Origin: Allomyces arbusculus
Lineage: Eukaryota > Blastocladiomycota > Blastocladiomycetes > Blastocladiales > Blastocladiaceae
Length of the DNA: 64,000 nt
Reading direction: 5' to 3'
Assembly: GCA_027604705.1 (NCBI GenBank)
Contig: JADHYV010000016.1
Span: forward strand, 367,276 to 431,275
In this document: positions 22,331 through 34,100 of the stretch, piece by piece
How positions within the stretch are numbered: the stretch's first letter is position 1
Layout: the number at the start of each line of letters is the position of its first letter
The notes under the pieces: generated by a model
The model's database searches: none
Told to the model about the DNA's origin: nothing
The model's input: the letters and a program-made list of their open reading frames with translations, nothing else
Position numbers and translations under genes: made by a program

Positions 22331-24206
22331 TTAGTCCTCATCCCAGTTCTTGTTCTCCTTGACCTTGGGTCCACCGGCCTGCTTGCTCATGATAATCTGG
22401 TCGACGCGCAGGACCGTGAGCGCCGCATCCGACGCGAGCCGGATCGCCCACGCCTTGCCACCGAGCAGGTCGACGATCCCGCGAGAAACGGCATCCGTCA
22501 AACCGCCATCGGCATCGCCGCCCTCCGACTCAATGTTCACTCCGACCGTGGTCTTGCCCGCCTGGTGCGCAGCGTACATCTTGGACACAATCTCGGTCGC
22601 GTCGAGACCAGCATTCTCGGCGAGCGTGCGCGGCACGACCTCGAGTGCCTCGGCAAACTTGTTGATCGCGTACTGGTTCAGCCCCGGCGTCTTGGCGGCC
22701 ACCGACTGGAGCAGTCGCGCGAGCTCAATCTCAGCGGCACCGGCACCAGCGACGATCGCCGGGTTCTTGGTCAGGGCCTTGACCGTGTTCACACCGTCGT
22801 CGACGGCGCGCTCCAAGTCATCGAGCATGTTCTGCGTCGACCCGCGCAGGACAATCGTGGCCGTGCGCGACGTCTCCTTTTCCTGGCGGAAGACCGTGCA
22901 CCGGTCGGACCCGACCTCGACCGTCTCGACGACGTCGCAGAACCCGAGTTCCTCGGCCATCGGCGCGCCAATGCGCGTGAGCGCGGTCGCGCCCGTCGCG
23001 CGGCACAGTCGGCGGAGATCAAACTTGGAGAGAACTTTGAGCACCATGATCCCAAGCCGGTTCATGAAGTGCAGAGCCAGCTCGCCGACGCCCGAACCGG
23101 TCACGACCACCTTCACCCCCGTCTTGGCAATCTCCGTGAGCTGCTCCTCAAGCCGCTTTTCCTCGTCTTTGGAAAAGTTGAGCATTTCATCGGCGTTATG
23201 GATCAGGACGGTACCCTTGGTCTCGGTCTGTGAAATATCCAGCGGGCACGTGAAGATCGCGACCTTGGCCTGTTCCGCGCGCTTGACTGTGCCCTCGGCC
23301 TCGCGGCCAAAGACCATGCCCTTGATCACGGCCGAGTCAAAGACCGACCCGCCCATGATCTTGACGACACGGACCGAATCGACCGAAAAGTCCTTGGCCG
23401 ACTTGGGCATCACGGCCGACACGGCCTGCGTGATCAGCGGCGCCAAGACGTCCTCGTACCCGTACTGCTTGGACATGACCGCGGGGTAAATGGCCTTTTG
23501 CAGCTGGTCGGCCTTGGTCAGGTCGTCGATCTTGCCGACCGCAAGGGTTTCGAGCAGCTCGAGCGCCTTCTTGTAGGCGACCTCGTACCCGGCGACAATG
23601 TCGGACGTGTGCAGACCCACGCGAAGAAGGTCCTCGGCCTTGCGCAGAAGCTCGCCGGCGAAGATGGTCACGAGGTTGGTCGCGTCGCCCATCTGGAGAA
23701 ATGGAGAAAAGAAGGGCGTTAGGGTCGAGCAGGTGTGCGAGCATACAATATCGCGTTCGTACCTCGGCCTCCTGCGCCTGCGACGCCATGACGAGCAGCT
23801 TGGCGGCGGGGTGCACGACCTCGAGCTCCTTAATGATGGTCGCGGCATCCGACGTGACAAACAGCTTTTCGAGGTGGTTGATGATCAGCTTGTTGCGGCC
23901 ATTGGGACCAAACGAGGTCTTGACAATGTTGGCGAGCTCGGTCGTTGCGTTGATGTTGCGCAGGACGGCCTCGTCGACTCCTTCGAGGTGCTAGTCGCGC
24001 GGGAACGGAGACGAGCGGGTGCGTGAGCATTGCGCAGGGAGATCACAGGCGCATACTTGCTCCCGTAAGGCCGAATTTGTGCAGCACCGCGCGCGAGACC
24101 ACCGGTTAAGCACGGCCGGTCATAGTGGGGGCAAGCAGAGCAACGTGATGCTAACCTTGTAGCCCTCCTTGAAGGCGGACGGCAGCTTGGGGATGCGGAG
24201 CGCCAT
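22331..24206 (-). CDS. CCT8: T-complex chaperonin subunit theta
   Basis: This is one of eight subunits of the cytosolic TRiC/CCT ring that folds actin, tubulin and other proteins with ATP. Exons 24206-24156, 23990-23763 and 23692-22331 give 546 aa, the usual length. The N-terminus (MALRIPKLPSAFKEGYK) and the next exon (HLEGVDEAVLRNINATTELA, then SFGPNGRNKLIINHLEKLFV) match the theta subunit rather than its paralogues. The nucleotide site has TSDAATI. The motif normally written GDGT reads GDAT at the start of exon 3. The apical region includes KIMGGSVFDSAVIKGMVFGR. The C-terminal ATPase half includes GAGAAEIELARLL and ends KENKNWDED. The introns are 165 and 70 nt. The gene starts about 1.3 kb from the divergent SAC gene. 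Confidence 0.95.
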
Positions 24207-25499
24207 GGCGGATGGGTGCTGGGTCCGTTGAACTGATTCAAAGTCGATGTCGCGACGAGTATTCGCAGCAGCGGCAACGGGGAAGGTGGTACAGAGCGCG
24301 TGCAGCAGCGGGTGCGCGGGCTCTTGTGCGGCTGCAGCGGCTGAAGGACGCGGCAGGACGAGGTCGACAACGAAGACGACGACGACGAGCACGGCGGCGT
24401 CGACGACAAGCGGGATCAGCACAGGTCTCGCGGCGCGCGACCAGAAAAACGCTCGGCAAAAAAGAAGCACAGCGACGGTCGAGCATGCAGCGCGCGTTGC
24501 CGATGGGTCTGGCAGGCTTTCGCCACATGCTTTTCACACAGCCCAAATCGTGAGGCGCCTTCAGAGAACAGTGTGCGAAAGTGGTGCGGGGCCAAGACCT
24601 CCACATCGCACAACACGGTTTGCGGCCACACAACGTGACCCATCGAGACCGGACAATGCATGTATTTCAGTCAACTGTGACATTCGACAGCGGTTTCGGG
24701 TTGAAATCCCACCCTGCCGCATGCATGCGTCCAGGTCACCAGTCCTTGGGCCGACCGCTCGCCCTGCTGCTCTAGCTGGAGCTCGGGTCGCGCGTCAAAG
24801 AACGCGGCCGTGTGCTTTTTTGATTGTTTGGCAGTCAGTCCGTCGTAAGTCAAGTCGTCGGTCGGGTGGACGGTTGGTCAGCCGTCTTTGCTGGCCAAGC
24901 AATTGCGCCCTTTCCCCTCCCCGTTTTTCCCACCTATTCTTCGATTGAAGTCCTACCCCTTGCCTCCATTCGCTATTTTCTCTCATACACCCTTGGGGCC
25001 CGGTGTGGCCGCGAAGAGCCAGTTTGCCCAGGGTTACATTGGCTTGTGGGAGTGTGCGGTTCGCGTTTTTGCGCGGCAGGTGCATAGTGTTACGTTGACG
25101 TTGGATGGGATAGCAGGGAACGTCCAGTTGGAATACATCAAGTCCGGCGCCACCTTGCACATTGCACAGGCGGTGCAGCGCATGCACACGCACGACGGCC
25201 ACCGTCAACTTCATCATCCTCAACCGCGCGTTGTTGCCCAGCAACCACCGCCAGCAACAACTGAGCGCAAAAGGCATAGGCGCACGCTAGACTGCACCTC
25301 CCGCGCGACACCGACCCAAGCTATCGTCATCGCCAGCCGAAATCTGCTGCCATTACCGCCGTCGCTTCTGCCGCCAGCTGCAAGTGCAACGCCAACGACT
25401 TTTTCCGGCCTCAACGACACCAAATCTCCCTAGAAGGCGCAAATCTCGGCTGGCCCGCGACGCGACCTGGTTCTCCACCCGACTACATCAACAAGTTGC
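24207..25499. promoter_or_regulatory. divergent intergenic region, 1.29 kb
   Basis: This separates the CCT8 and SAC-phosphatase starts. Open frames on the plus strand (for example 24888-25433) have no recognisable domain and no clear splice partners. I read the stretch as two promoters plus spacer. A short unannotated gene cannot be excluded. Confidence 0.45.
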
Positions 25500-28400
25500 A
25501 TGGCGCTGGACGCCGACACGACGACCCCATCGCAAGACGAACCTGCATCCACGATGCCCGCATTACGCCCACCTTCACCTGCCCCAACAACCGACGTGGA
25601 CGACTGGGCCGGGGCCGTCTGGCGTAACGACGTGCCATACCCCGCGTCGAGCTCGCTGATCCTCGAGTTTGGCGATGGCAAGTTTGTCACGAGCATTGCT
25701 GACACGGGCCGCGCGCAGGCCATGCACGAGCCCTCATCGGTCATTGCTCCCAGGCGATCCGATCCATTTATGCGGTTCTCGTGCTTTCTCGGCATCATTT
25801 CTGTCGCCGTCCGTTCGTACCGCCATGCATCTCTGAGCATAGTCGTATCGAAGGGAGTTCGCAGAGCTGAACTCTGCATATATGCTCCCTAGGCCAATGC
25901 TACGCCGTTTTAGTCATCGACCACGAGGAAATCCTCTGCGAGACGCCCATTTACCGTATTCGCAAAGTCGCGCTCGTGCGTGTTGGCGGACCCCCGCCTA
26001 CCAGCGCCACTGCGGCATCGCCGGCGGCCTCGGCACCCTCGCCGTCCGCTCACTCGCCGCCAAAGAGGGGATGGGGCGTGTACGTGAGCCTCTCGCGCTC
26101 GCGTGCGCGCGCGGCATTGCTCCACCAACAGCATCCTTGACACTAATGTCGATCGGTCATGCGTAGGGCGACGATTTCAACGGCGCTCTTGACGGCCGCC
26201 GACTACAGCTCGTACGGCGTCAAGATGGTCGGCAATACGCTTAAGGGTACCGGCACGACCGTTCCCGAGCTCGTACGTCGTCTCATCTCGCATCGCTCAC
26301 GGCCAAACCGCTGACCCGATGCCAAATTGGTCCAGTACTTTGGCGAGCCCGACCGTCTTGTCACCGACATCACGTCCTTCCTCTCATCGGGCAAGTTCTA
26401 CTTCAGCAAGCAGGACCTGACGCGGTCACTCGAGCGCCAGTACCACGAGCCGTCAAACCACTGGAACTGGGACTTGGTCCGTCGTCTTGTTGTTCGCCCT
26501 CGCTTGGTGGTGCCTGAACATGGAGTAACAATAAACTGGCTTTCCGTGCAAACAGGTCAACAAGGACTTTGTGTGGAACGGTTACATGGCCAGCAAATTG
26601 CCGACCGAGGTTGGATTTTAGGTTATCCTCTCCGATCTTCAGACTTGTCCGCTGACGCACGCGGGCAAGTAGATTCTCGCCCGCGTTCCACCTATCATCC
26701 AAGGTCACGTCGAGATCTTGCCCATTTCCAACCCTGAACCGTTCACGGTGTACCTGTACGCGCGCAGGAGCTGTCGTCGCGGCGGTACGATTTTGATTCG
26801 GGGCACCCCGCGTTGAATTGGTGCCATGTCCCCCATGCTCATTTTTCATCTTCACCTAGGCGTGCGGTATCAGCATCGGGGGCTCGACGCCAACGGTTTT
26901 GCGGCCAACACTGTAGAGGTCGAACAAACCGTTTACGTCGAGGTACTTCGCTTTGTCTCAGCACCGCCCGCTGTTCCCCTCCACTTACCTCCATCGCGCT
27001 AGTCCGAAAAAGCCATCCAGCACTCGTCCTTTCTACAAGTGCGCGGGTCAATTCCATTGCTCTGGCAGCAAGCCGGATTCTCGCCCAAGCCCGAGGTCGT
27101 CTTCTCCACGACCGACGATGCCATGCAGCGGCGCGCCATGAAGACGCACCTGAAAATGCAGCTCGCGCAGTACAACAAGCTGCGCATCATCAACTTGCTC
27201 GAGACCAATGGGAAGGAAGGGCCTTTGTGCGCCGCGTTCCGCGACACGCTCGGGTCCATCGCGCTCGACCACGTCCAGTACACCGAGTTTGATTTCCACC
27301 GCGAGTGCAGTGGCCTGCGGTTCGAGAACGTCGCCAAACTGATTGAAATTTTGGCCCGCGATTTGGACCACGGGTACGGGTATTTTTGGACGCACCACGA
27401 AAAGGCGACGGGGATCGAGAATAAGTTGTTGGGCCAGTCGTGCGTCGTGCGCACGAATTGTCTGGATTGCTTGGATCGTACCAACGTCGTGCAGGTTCGT
27501 AGAGTACTCACTTTTCGTCCTGATTCTTACCGCGCTGATCGCTCACCTTTTTTCCGCGAATTATAGACCTGGATCGGTCGACACGTTCTCGTGCAGCAGC
27601 TGACGCGAATGGGCATTCAGACCCCGGACGGGTTTGAGCAACTGCACGCGCTCGCCTGGGCCAATGTCGGCGACGCGATCAGCCAGTGCTACACGGGAAC
27701 CGACGCGCTCAAGGCCGATTTCACACGCAAGGGCAAGCGCGAGTTGCAGGGTGCCGCGCAGGACTTGTCCAAGTCGGTGCAGCGGTTCTGGAAAAACAAC
27801 TTTCGCGACGAGTACGAGCAGGTACGGCTGACTTGTGCGTGACTATCATAGCGTTTGAAATTGTTTCAAACTGACTTTCTCGTTCTTGCCTGTCCGTGCT
27901 GCATTCAGTTCGTGATCGAATTCACCGTTGGCAAAAAGTCGTGGATGCCTGAGAGCCTACTTGTGCCGCTGCGCGAGGTCCCGCGCGACGAATTCCACGT
28001 CGCTGCATGGACCGCGCAATGGTTCCTGGCCGAGCCCGACCCGGAGGGCCAGCCGCGGACTCAACTCGTGCTCGTTATTCTCACGACCAAGAGCCTGATT
28101 TGGCACCTGCAGGCCCCACCACCCCGCGCGGGATCCGAACCGCCACTCGGCCCACCGCCGGAATGGGGACCCGGGATTGCGATCCCGCTCGCCGACGTTG
28201 GGCAAATCGGCGTCTGGTGGGCGGCGGGGCTCCGTGGCCGGTCGAGTTCCAAGACCGACCCCGTCGTTCAGCTCGCCTATGACATTCCGCCGCACATCCA
28301 TGACGAAACCTCGGCGGCGACGACCGAGTACCCGGCAGGCCCCCGCACGCACCGCGTCGACTGGTTGCACTTCCAGGTGCTCATGGATTGGACGGGGCAT

Positions 28401-29144
28401 GTCGCGGACGCGATGCGCGCGGCCGTCGCGGTCGCTCGCGCACACCATCACCGGACCTCGTCAATTTTCAGCGCGCCGCCGAGCTTGCCGCGCGCCGTGA
28501 GCCATGGAGCCATGGCGAATAGCGCGGCGGCGGCTGTTCCGCGGCACGGATCGACTGGGTCCGCGGGCATGTTCAAGCGCACGTGGCGGTCCTGGGTCGG
28601 CGGGAACAGTCGTCCGGGAAGTGCGCCGAGTACCGCCGCGGCGTCGGCCGGGTCGTTGCCCGCGAGCAAGGAGTCGACGTCGCCGGGGACCCCGCAGCTG
28701 CACGCAAGTGGCGACGCGGCGCCGCCGGTGGAATCCGTCGAGTCGTTGTCGTCGTCATCGACGGTCGCGCCCCCGGCGATTGCCGCGTTTGTCGCGACCG
28801 TCATGCACGTGGCGCGTACGGAACTCGGCCGCGAGATTACGCGCGGTGAGGCCGTCCCGCACGCGCACGCGATCGCGCCACGGCCCAAGCATAAGCGCAT
28901 GTCTAGTCTGATGGCGCTCGCACATGGGGTGTTGCACCCGCACAGTACGGGGTCGCGCGTGCGGTCGTCGCTCATGGTCGCGTCGCCGCCCGTGTCGTCT
29001 GCGGCGCCCGTCGAGGAACAGGTGGAGATAGTTGTGCCGGCCGTCAAGCATGCCCCGGGTTCGGCTGCTGGTCAGCCAGAGGACGTTGGGGTGACGTCGC
29101 CGCCGGGGTCGCCGCCGATGCGCATCCGTACGATTACTGCGTGA
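25500..29144 (+). CDS. soluble SAC-domain phosphoinositide phosphatase
   Basis: SAC enzymes remove phosphate from phosphoinositides on membranes. Ten exons give about 992 aa: 25500-25812, 25893-26079, 26167-26272, 26336-26476, 26556-26609, 26673-26784, 26860-26942, 27003-27494, 27567-27821 and 27909-29144. Landmarks are FLGIISVAVRQCYAVLVIDH, KFYFSKQDLTRSLERQY, WNWDL, FVWNGY, the SRRSR-like ARRSCRRGVRYQHRGLD, GFAANTVEVEQTVYVE and RGSIPLLWQQ. The catalytic loop is RTNCLDCLDRTNVVQ, a full CX5R(T) site near residue 520. No membrane span follows, so this is not the ER enzyme Sac1. About 410 residues follow the SAC domain: a beta-rich part (FTVGKKSWMPESLLVPLREV) and then Ser/Pro-rich disorder. That layout recalls Sac2/INPP5F, but the subtype is not certain. 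The first donor (GTTCGT) is weak. Confidence 0.85.
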
Positions 29145-29371
29145 TAGTGAGACGGGGAGGGAGGGTGGGGCAGCAGGAGGTTTGGTTTGTTGGTTTTATT
29201 CCCTGAATAGACGTTTACACCGTTCAACTTGACGCGGGCGTCGGAAATGGAGGAGAGCCAACTCGACAGTTCATCGCAGAGAATGAGAGAATAGAGATCC
29301 TAAGACGAAAGCATTGAACATTACGAAGCAACAGCAACCAAAAACGACACTCCACTCGCCCGCTCGCTCGC
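29145..29371. other. short convergent intergenic region
   Basis: This 227-nt gap lies between the SAC-phosphatase stop and the uL3m stop. It holds two 3' UTRs, and I see nothing else in it. Confidence 0.5.
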
Positions 29372-30220
29372 TTAAGCACTCTCGTAGCGCAGGTACGGGT
29401 CGGACCCTTGCTTCTCAAGCAGCTCCGCGCCTGTCTTGGCCTTGTCGGCGGTCGGCACGGGCCCGGACGTCTTGTTGTACTGCTTGACGGCATCACGAAT
29501 CGTGATAAACGCGTTGTCGTGGCCCGGCACGCCGCCCTTGACGTAGAGCACATTGTTATCGTGGTCGATCTTGACAATCTGCAAGTTCAGCGTCGTGCGG
29601 TACTTGGCGCCCATATGCCCAGCCATCTTCTTACCCTTGAACACCCGCCCCGGGTCCTGGCACTGCCCCGTCGAGCCGAGCGACCGATGCGTGACGGACA
29701 CACCATGCGTCGCCGGCTGCCCCTTGAACCCCCACCGCTTCATGACGCCCTGGAACCCCTTCCCGACCGTGACGCCGCGCACGTCAATAAACTGGCCCAC
29801 CTGGTAATGCGCGGCCGTCAGCTGGTGGCCCGCCGGCAGAAGCGCGTCGGGCGTGACCTTGAACTCGGCGAATTCCTTGAGCGGCGGCGCCTGGGCCTTG
29901 GCACAGTGCGCGACGACCGACTTGCCCGCACGGTGCGGTTTGGCGAGCCCGGCACCGACTTGCAAGCCATAGTACCCGTCGGTCTCGGGGGTCTTGACTT
30001 GCGTCACGTAGACACTGTCGAGCTGCAGGAGCGTCACGGGCACGCGAACGCCCCACGGGTCCCAGATGGCCGTCATGCCCTTCTTCACGGCGATCGAACC
30101 GGCGCGCTGCGTTGCGCCGGCCGCGGCGGTAGCGGTCGTGGTCGGCGCGGCCGATGCTTGCAGCGCCGTGGCCGTCGTGTGCAGGCCGCGGGAGACGGAC
30201 TGGACGAGGGAGCGGAACAT
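29372..30220 (-). CDS. mitochondrial large-subunit ribosomal protein uL3m
   Basis: uL3 binds 23S-type rRNA early in large-subunit assembly; this is the mitochondrial version. A single exon encodes 282 aa. The N-terminus (MFRSLVQSVSRGLHTTATAL) is a mitochondrial presequence. The L3 core begins at about residue 48 (GMTAIWDPWGVRVPVTLLQL). The diagnostic loop is GKGFQGVMKRWGFKGQPATH, then THRSLGSTGQCQDPGRVFKG, KKMAGHMG and KGGVPGH. The C-terminal extension is short and Lys/Glu-rich. The start was chosen because it opens the presequence; an upstream in-frame extension has no targeting character. In yeast this protein is Mrpl9. Confidence 0.93.
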   Translation of the reverse strand: MFRSLVQSVSRGLHTTATALQASAAPTTTATAAAGATQRAGSIAVKKGMTAIWDPWGVRVPVTLLQLDSVYVTQVKTPETDGYYGLQVGAGLAKPHRAGKSVVAHCAKAQAPPLKEFAEFKVTPDALLPAGHQLTAAHYQVGQFIDVRGVTVGKGFQGVMKRWGFKGQPATHGVSVTHRSLGSTGQCQDPGRVFKGKKMAGHMGAKYRTTLNLQIVKIDHDNNVLYVKGGVPGHDNAFITIRDAVKQYNKTSGPVPTADKAKTGAELLEKQGSDPYLRYESA

Positions 30221-31124
30221 GGCGGCGGATTTGTTTGGCGAGGAGTTGAACGGGTTGGCGTTAACAAACAGAATATCTGGGAGCTGGCGGTGCCAATCAA
30301 TGATCACGCCGGTAGCCTCAGATCGTTGCTGGTAATTTCGAAGCGTGCAGCACTTGCTCTCTTCGTTGCGCCTAGTTGGAATGGGCGCTGCGGTTGTGTT
30401 CCTCGTTGAAGTCGATGGCCAACGAACAGCGACTCCATCAGTGCAAATGTTGGCCGACTGATCACCACAGACCTGACATTGATCATGTGAGTCAAATGCA
30501 TCAAATGGCATTATTTCTCTATTATCGACTCGTTTGTCCCATTCGGCTGCTCTTCGCTACTCATCCTCGTTTGCTCTCAACTTCTTGCCGATCATTGCAA
30601 GTGACTTGCCATTTGCCTTTCAGTTACATTACCGGGAAGAGCGACCAGGCGGTGGTGGTTTGTGAGCGCTAAAGATTTCTAGTTCGGTAATCACACACAC
30701 GCAACACCCCCCCCCCCCCCTTCCTGCCGCATACAGCACCGCGCCGCCCGTGAACTACGGCACGCGCCGTTTCCACAAACCAAAAAGATGTCCGAGCGAA
30801 ACACGTCCAGCCGGCCGAGCCGGGTCGGCCGCGTCGCCCAAACCCGTCCGCGTGAGTCTCACGCACACTCACACCAAAGACAAGCGCTGCACCCGGCAAT
30901 CGAGCCCACCGACACGACGGCGCGAGCGCACGCCACGAAGTGCTACGACACGGTGAATCGTGTCCACCAGGCGCGCTTGCCTTGATGCGCCTCGCGGGGT
31001 GTCCAGAACCCCCGCACAACGCCACGGCCGACCCTGGCCCCGAATGAACGCAACGGCCGGCCGACCGGGTACAATACCAGAGACCAAGTTCGTTACGATC
31101 GTGCGCCGCACGGCTGGTTGATCG
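30221..31124. other. intergenic region, 0.9 kb, with poly-C tract
   Basis: This lies between uL3m and the downstream end of the hybrid kinase gene. A run of 14 C occupies 30707-30720. Small open frames on both strands show no recognisable domain. Confidence 0.5.
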
Positions 31125-34100
31125 CTAGCCGTCCTTGGGGAAGACTTTGGCCAGTGCTGCCTCGAGCACCTCCTTCTTCAGCGGTTTGGTCAAGAAGTCG
31201 TTGAACCCCGTTGCCAAGCACCGGTCGCGCTCTTCGGGGAGCGCGTTGGCCGTGACCGCAATGATCGGCAGCGTCGCTTGGCTCCTGCCTGCGGCGCGGA
31301 TCGCTTGTGTGGCCTCGTGCCCGCTAGACAAAAGGTTTGTGCAACGCGTGTGAGCGATTAAAGTTCAGGCGATGCACGGCATGCAACAGCATCAAGCGTA
31401 CTGCAACAGCATCAAGCGTACGTACTCCTTGTTGGGCATGACCAGGTCCATCAGGATCAAGTCGTAGTCGCTGGTCAGCGCCATGGTCACGGCCTCGGCG
31501 CCGTCGTTGGCCGTCTCCACCATGAACCCCATCTTCTCGACAATTTTGCGCGTCATTTTTTGCACCAACAAATTGTCCTCGGCAAGCAGCACCTTCTTGG
31601 GACCCGCGCTAGGCTTCTCCTCGGTAGCTGCATGTGTGACGGTCGGTGCCGGTGCTGGTGGAGCCGTCGGCGTGGGCGCATTCGACGACGAGGAAGGTGG
31701 TGGTTTGGCCGTTTGCGTGCTAATGCCGGTCCGCTTCGACATGGACGACGGCGCCGGCGACGCTTGCCCCCCGGGACCGGGTCGGTTCTGGTGTACGGTA
31801 ATCGCAGGGCTTGATTCGCCATTGGTGCGTCCGGCCGCGTCGCGCACGACGCCGTCGGCAATCAAGGTCGCCCTTGCATCCGCCAATGCCACCGCTGCCG
31901 CTGCCACCGGTGCCGCAGAGACCGACTGCGTCGGAACGGATGCAGATGACTGCTGCGCGACACGAGCCGGAGGCGGCGCGACCGCCGATGGTGGTGCGTG
32001 AGCGGGCACGGGTGGCATTGGGAGCGTGAACCGTCGCGGTGAGACCGGTGCCGATTTCGAATAAACATACGGCGCCGGTGGTGGCCGCGACTCCCTCAGC
32101 ATGCCGGCCGGGAGCGAGCGAATGGATGTCGCACCACCGTGCACCAGACCGTTGGTTTGCGTCGGCGGCTCTGCAGCGTCCACCAGCGGCTCCACAGCGT
32201 CCCTTGGCACAGCTAGTTCTGCTGGAGACAAGGCAGGCGTCCGCGCCACCGTGACAACAGGTGGTGAGGCCATGTCGACTGGCCGATCGCTCGTGGCGAG
32301 ACCGCGGTGCGCCGGTGACGACGGCGCTGTCCAGAAATCGTGGCTGTGCGTCGTGGCCGTGTCCGGTGGTACCGGCGGATGCGGCTCCGTCTCGCTGACG
32401 GTCGTGTCGGTCGCCGGGCTCCCTACATCGGCGTCGGCTGCGCGGGCGAGCCCTTCTCGGTCGTGCACGTCGTCTCCGCTGCGTCCCAAGGACGCCGCAT
32501 CGTCTTCGTCGGCACCGGCACACGGTGGTTCATGCCCATTCGACAATTCTGCGGGTGTGGCGCGCGCCTCGGGCGACAACCTGTGTGCCGCGTCGAGTAA
32601 GACCAGTCCATCGACGCCACGATGGCTGATTTGCACCATGGCGTGCGACGTGTCGATGCGCTTCGCGTCGTGGCTCGGTCTGCTCGAGGACGCGACGCCA
32701 TCAGTGGCGGGGTGCACGAGATCGGCGAGAACGTCGTGAATCGACGGCTGGCGCAGTATGTCGTGCCCGACGGCCTTGGGCTCGGCCATGACTAGAGACT
32801 CGCTCGTGGTTGTCGACACGGTTCGCGGTGGTGGCGCACCGAGCGATGCACCTGTCGCCATCGACACGGTCCGCCGCATCGTCGGGAGCTGATCCGAGCG
32901 CCGGTCTGACGCTGAGTGGACCCAATTCCCGACACTGCCCCCAATCTCGTCCTCGACGTCAATCAGCGGCGACGGTCGCTGCTTGTTTTGGCCCTCGGCA
33001 ACCGGGGACACGCTGCGCTGCGGCGCAGAATCTGTGCCCGTGGCGGCACTCCCGCTGTGCACGAGATGTGACGCGCCCGACGGCTCGCGGCGGCGGAGAA
33101 CCTTGATGTCCATGACGGCAAGTGGCAGGACCACGTTGAGCCCACCGCGACTGTCTTGCGAGAACAGATGCACGGCACCCGAACAACGAGCGACGAGCTT
33201 GGAGAGCACCGAGAACGCGAGCGTGAGCGTACCCTTTTCGACGTCGTCGTCGGGCTCGACGGCATCGAGCACGACGCGCGACGACACGGACCGGCCCGAC
33301 TCCTGCCTTACGCGGCGCACGCGGAACCGGCGGTAATCGTGCACGGTCTCAACGCGGTGCGAGAGCAAAAATTGCCCTGCCTCATCAACCATGGCCTCGA
33401 CGAGCACGGCCGATCCAGGGGCCGCGCACTGCACCGTGATAAACAGGAACTTGACAATTATCTTGACGAGAAAGCACGTGCACCCTTCGAGCCGAACGGC
33501 ATCGACCCACTTGGTGATCGACAAACCGCGTTCGCGCACGGGCAGGGCAAACTGCACGAGCGTCGATTCGACCAGGTCCGAGACGCGTGTCGCGAACCGG
33601 TGCTGCGTGTAGCAGGGATGCTTGGACTCGTTCATGAATTCCATGACATTGTCGAGCAAATCCGACATGGCCATGGTGCACCGCTTGACGGTCGTCACGG
33701 CCTGCACAATCTCCGGGTGCTCGCTGAGCGCGAGGCAGTCGACCGAGTTCTCGACTACGTAAATCGGGTTGCGCATTTCGTGCGAAATAAAATAGAGAAG
33801 CTGCGATTTGGCGCGGTGCGCAGCCTGCGCTGCGGCCTCGGCCGCACGTAACGCCTTGAGCGACTCGATGCGTTCCGTGATATCGTGAAACAGCAGCACC
33901 TGCGCAAACTGGCCGCGCTGTTGTGAGACGACGCGCGAGACCGTGGCTTCGGCAAAGAATGTGTCTTCGTTCTTGCCGAGCACGCCCACTTCGTAGGTGC
34001 CTGGCGCGAGCGTCTCGAGTTGTGGGGCGCCGCGTACGAGGTCGGAAATGTGCGCATGGACCAAGTCCGACTCGGACAGGCCGAGCCTTACAAGCGCGCG

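Noticed and set aside
22226-23489. Long plus-strand frames opposite CCT8
   Set aside because: They are antisense shadows of a clearly conserved chaperonin gene.
24888-25433. 181-codon plus-strand frame between CCT8 and the SAC gene
   Set aside because: It has no recognisable domain, Pro/Thr-rich composition, and ends before the SAC start. It is probably leader or spacer.
30707-30720. Poly-C run considered as an assembly gap edge or origin element
   Set aside because: It is a simple 14-nt homopolymer with no surrounding repeat. It is recorded only as part of the intergenic description.
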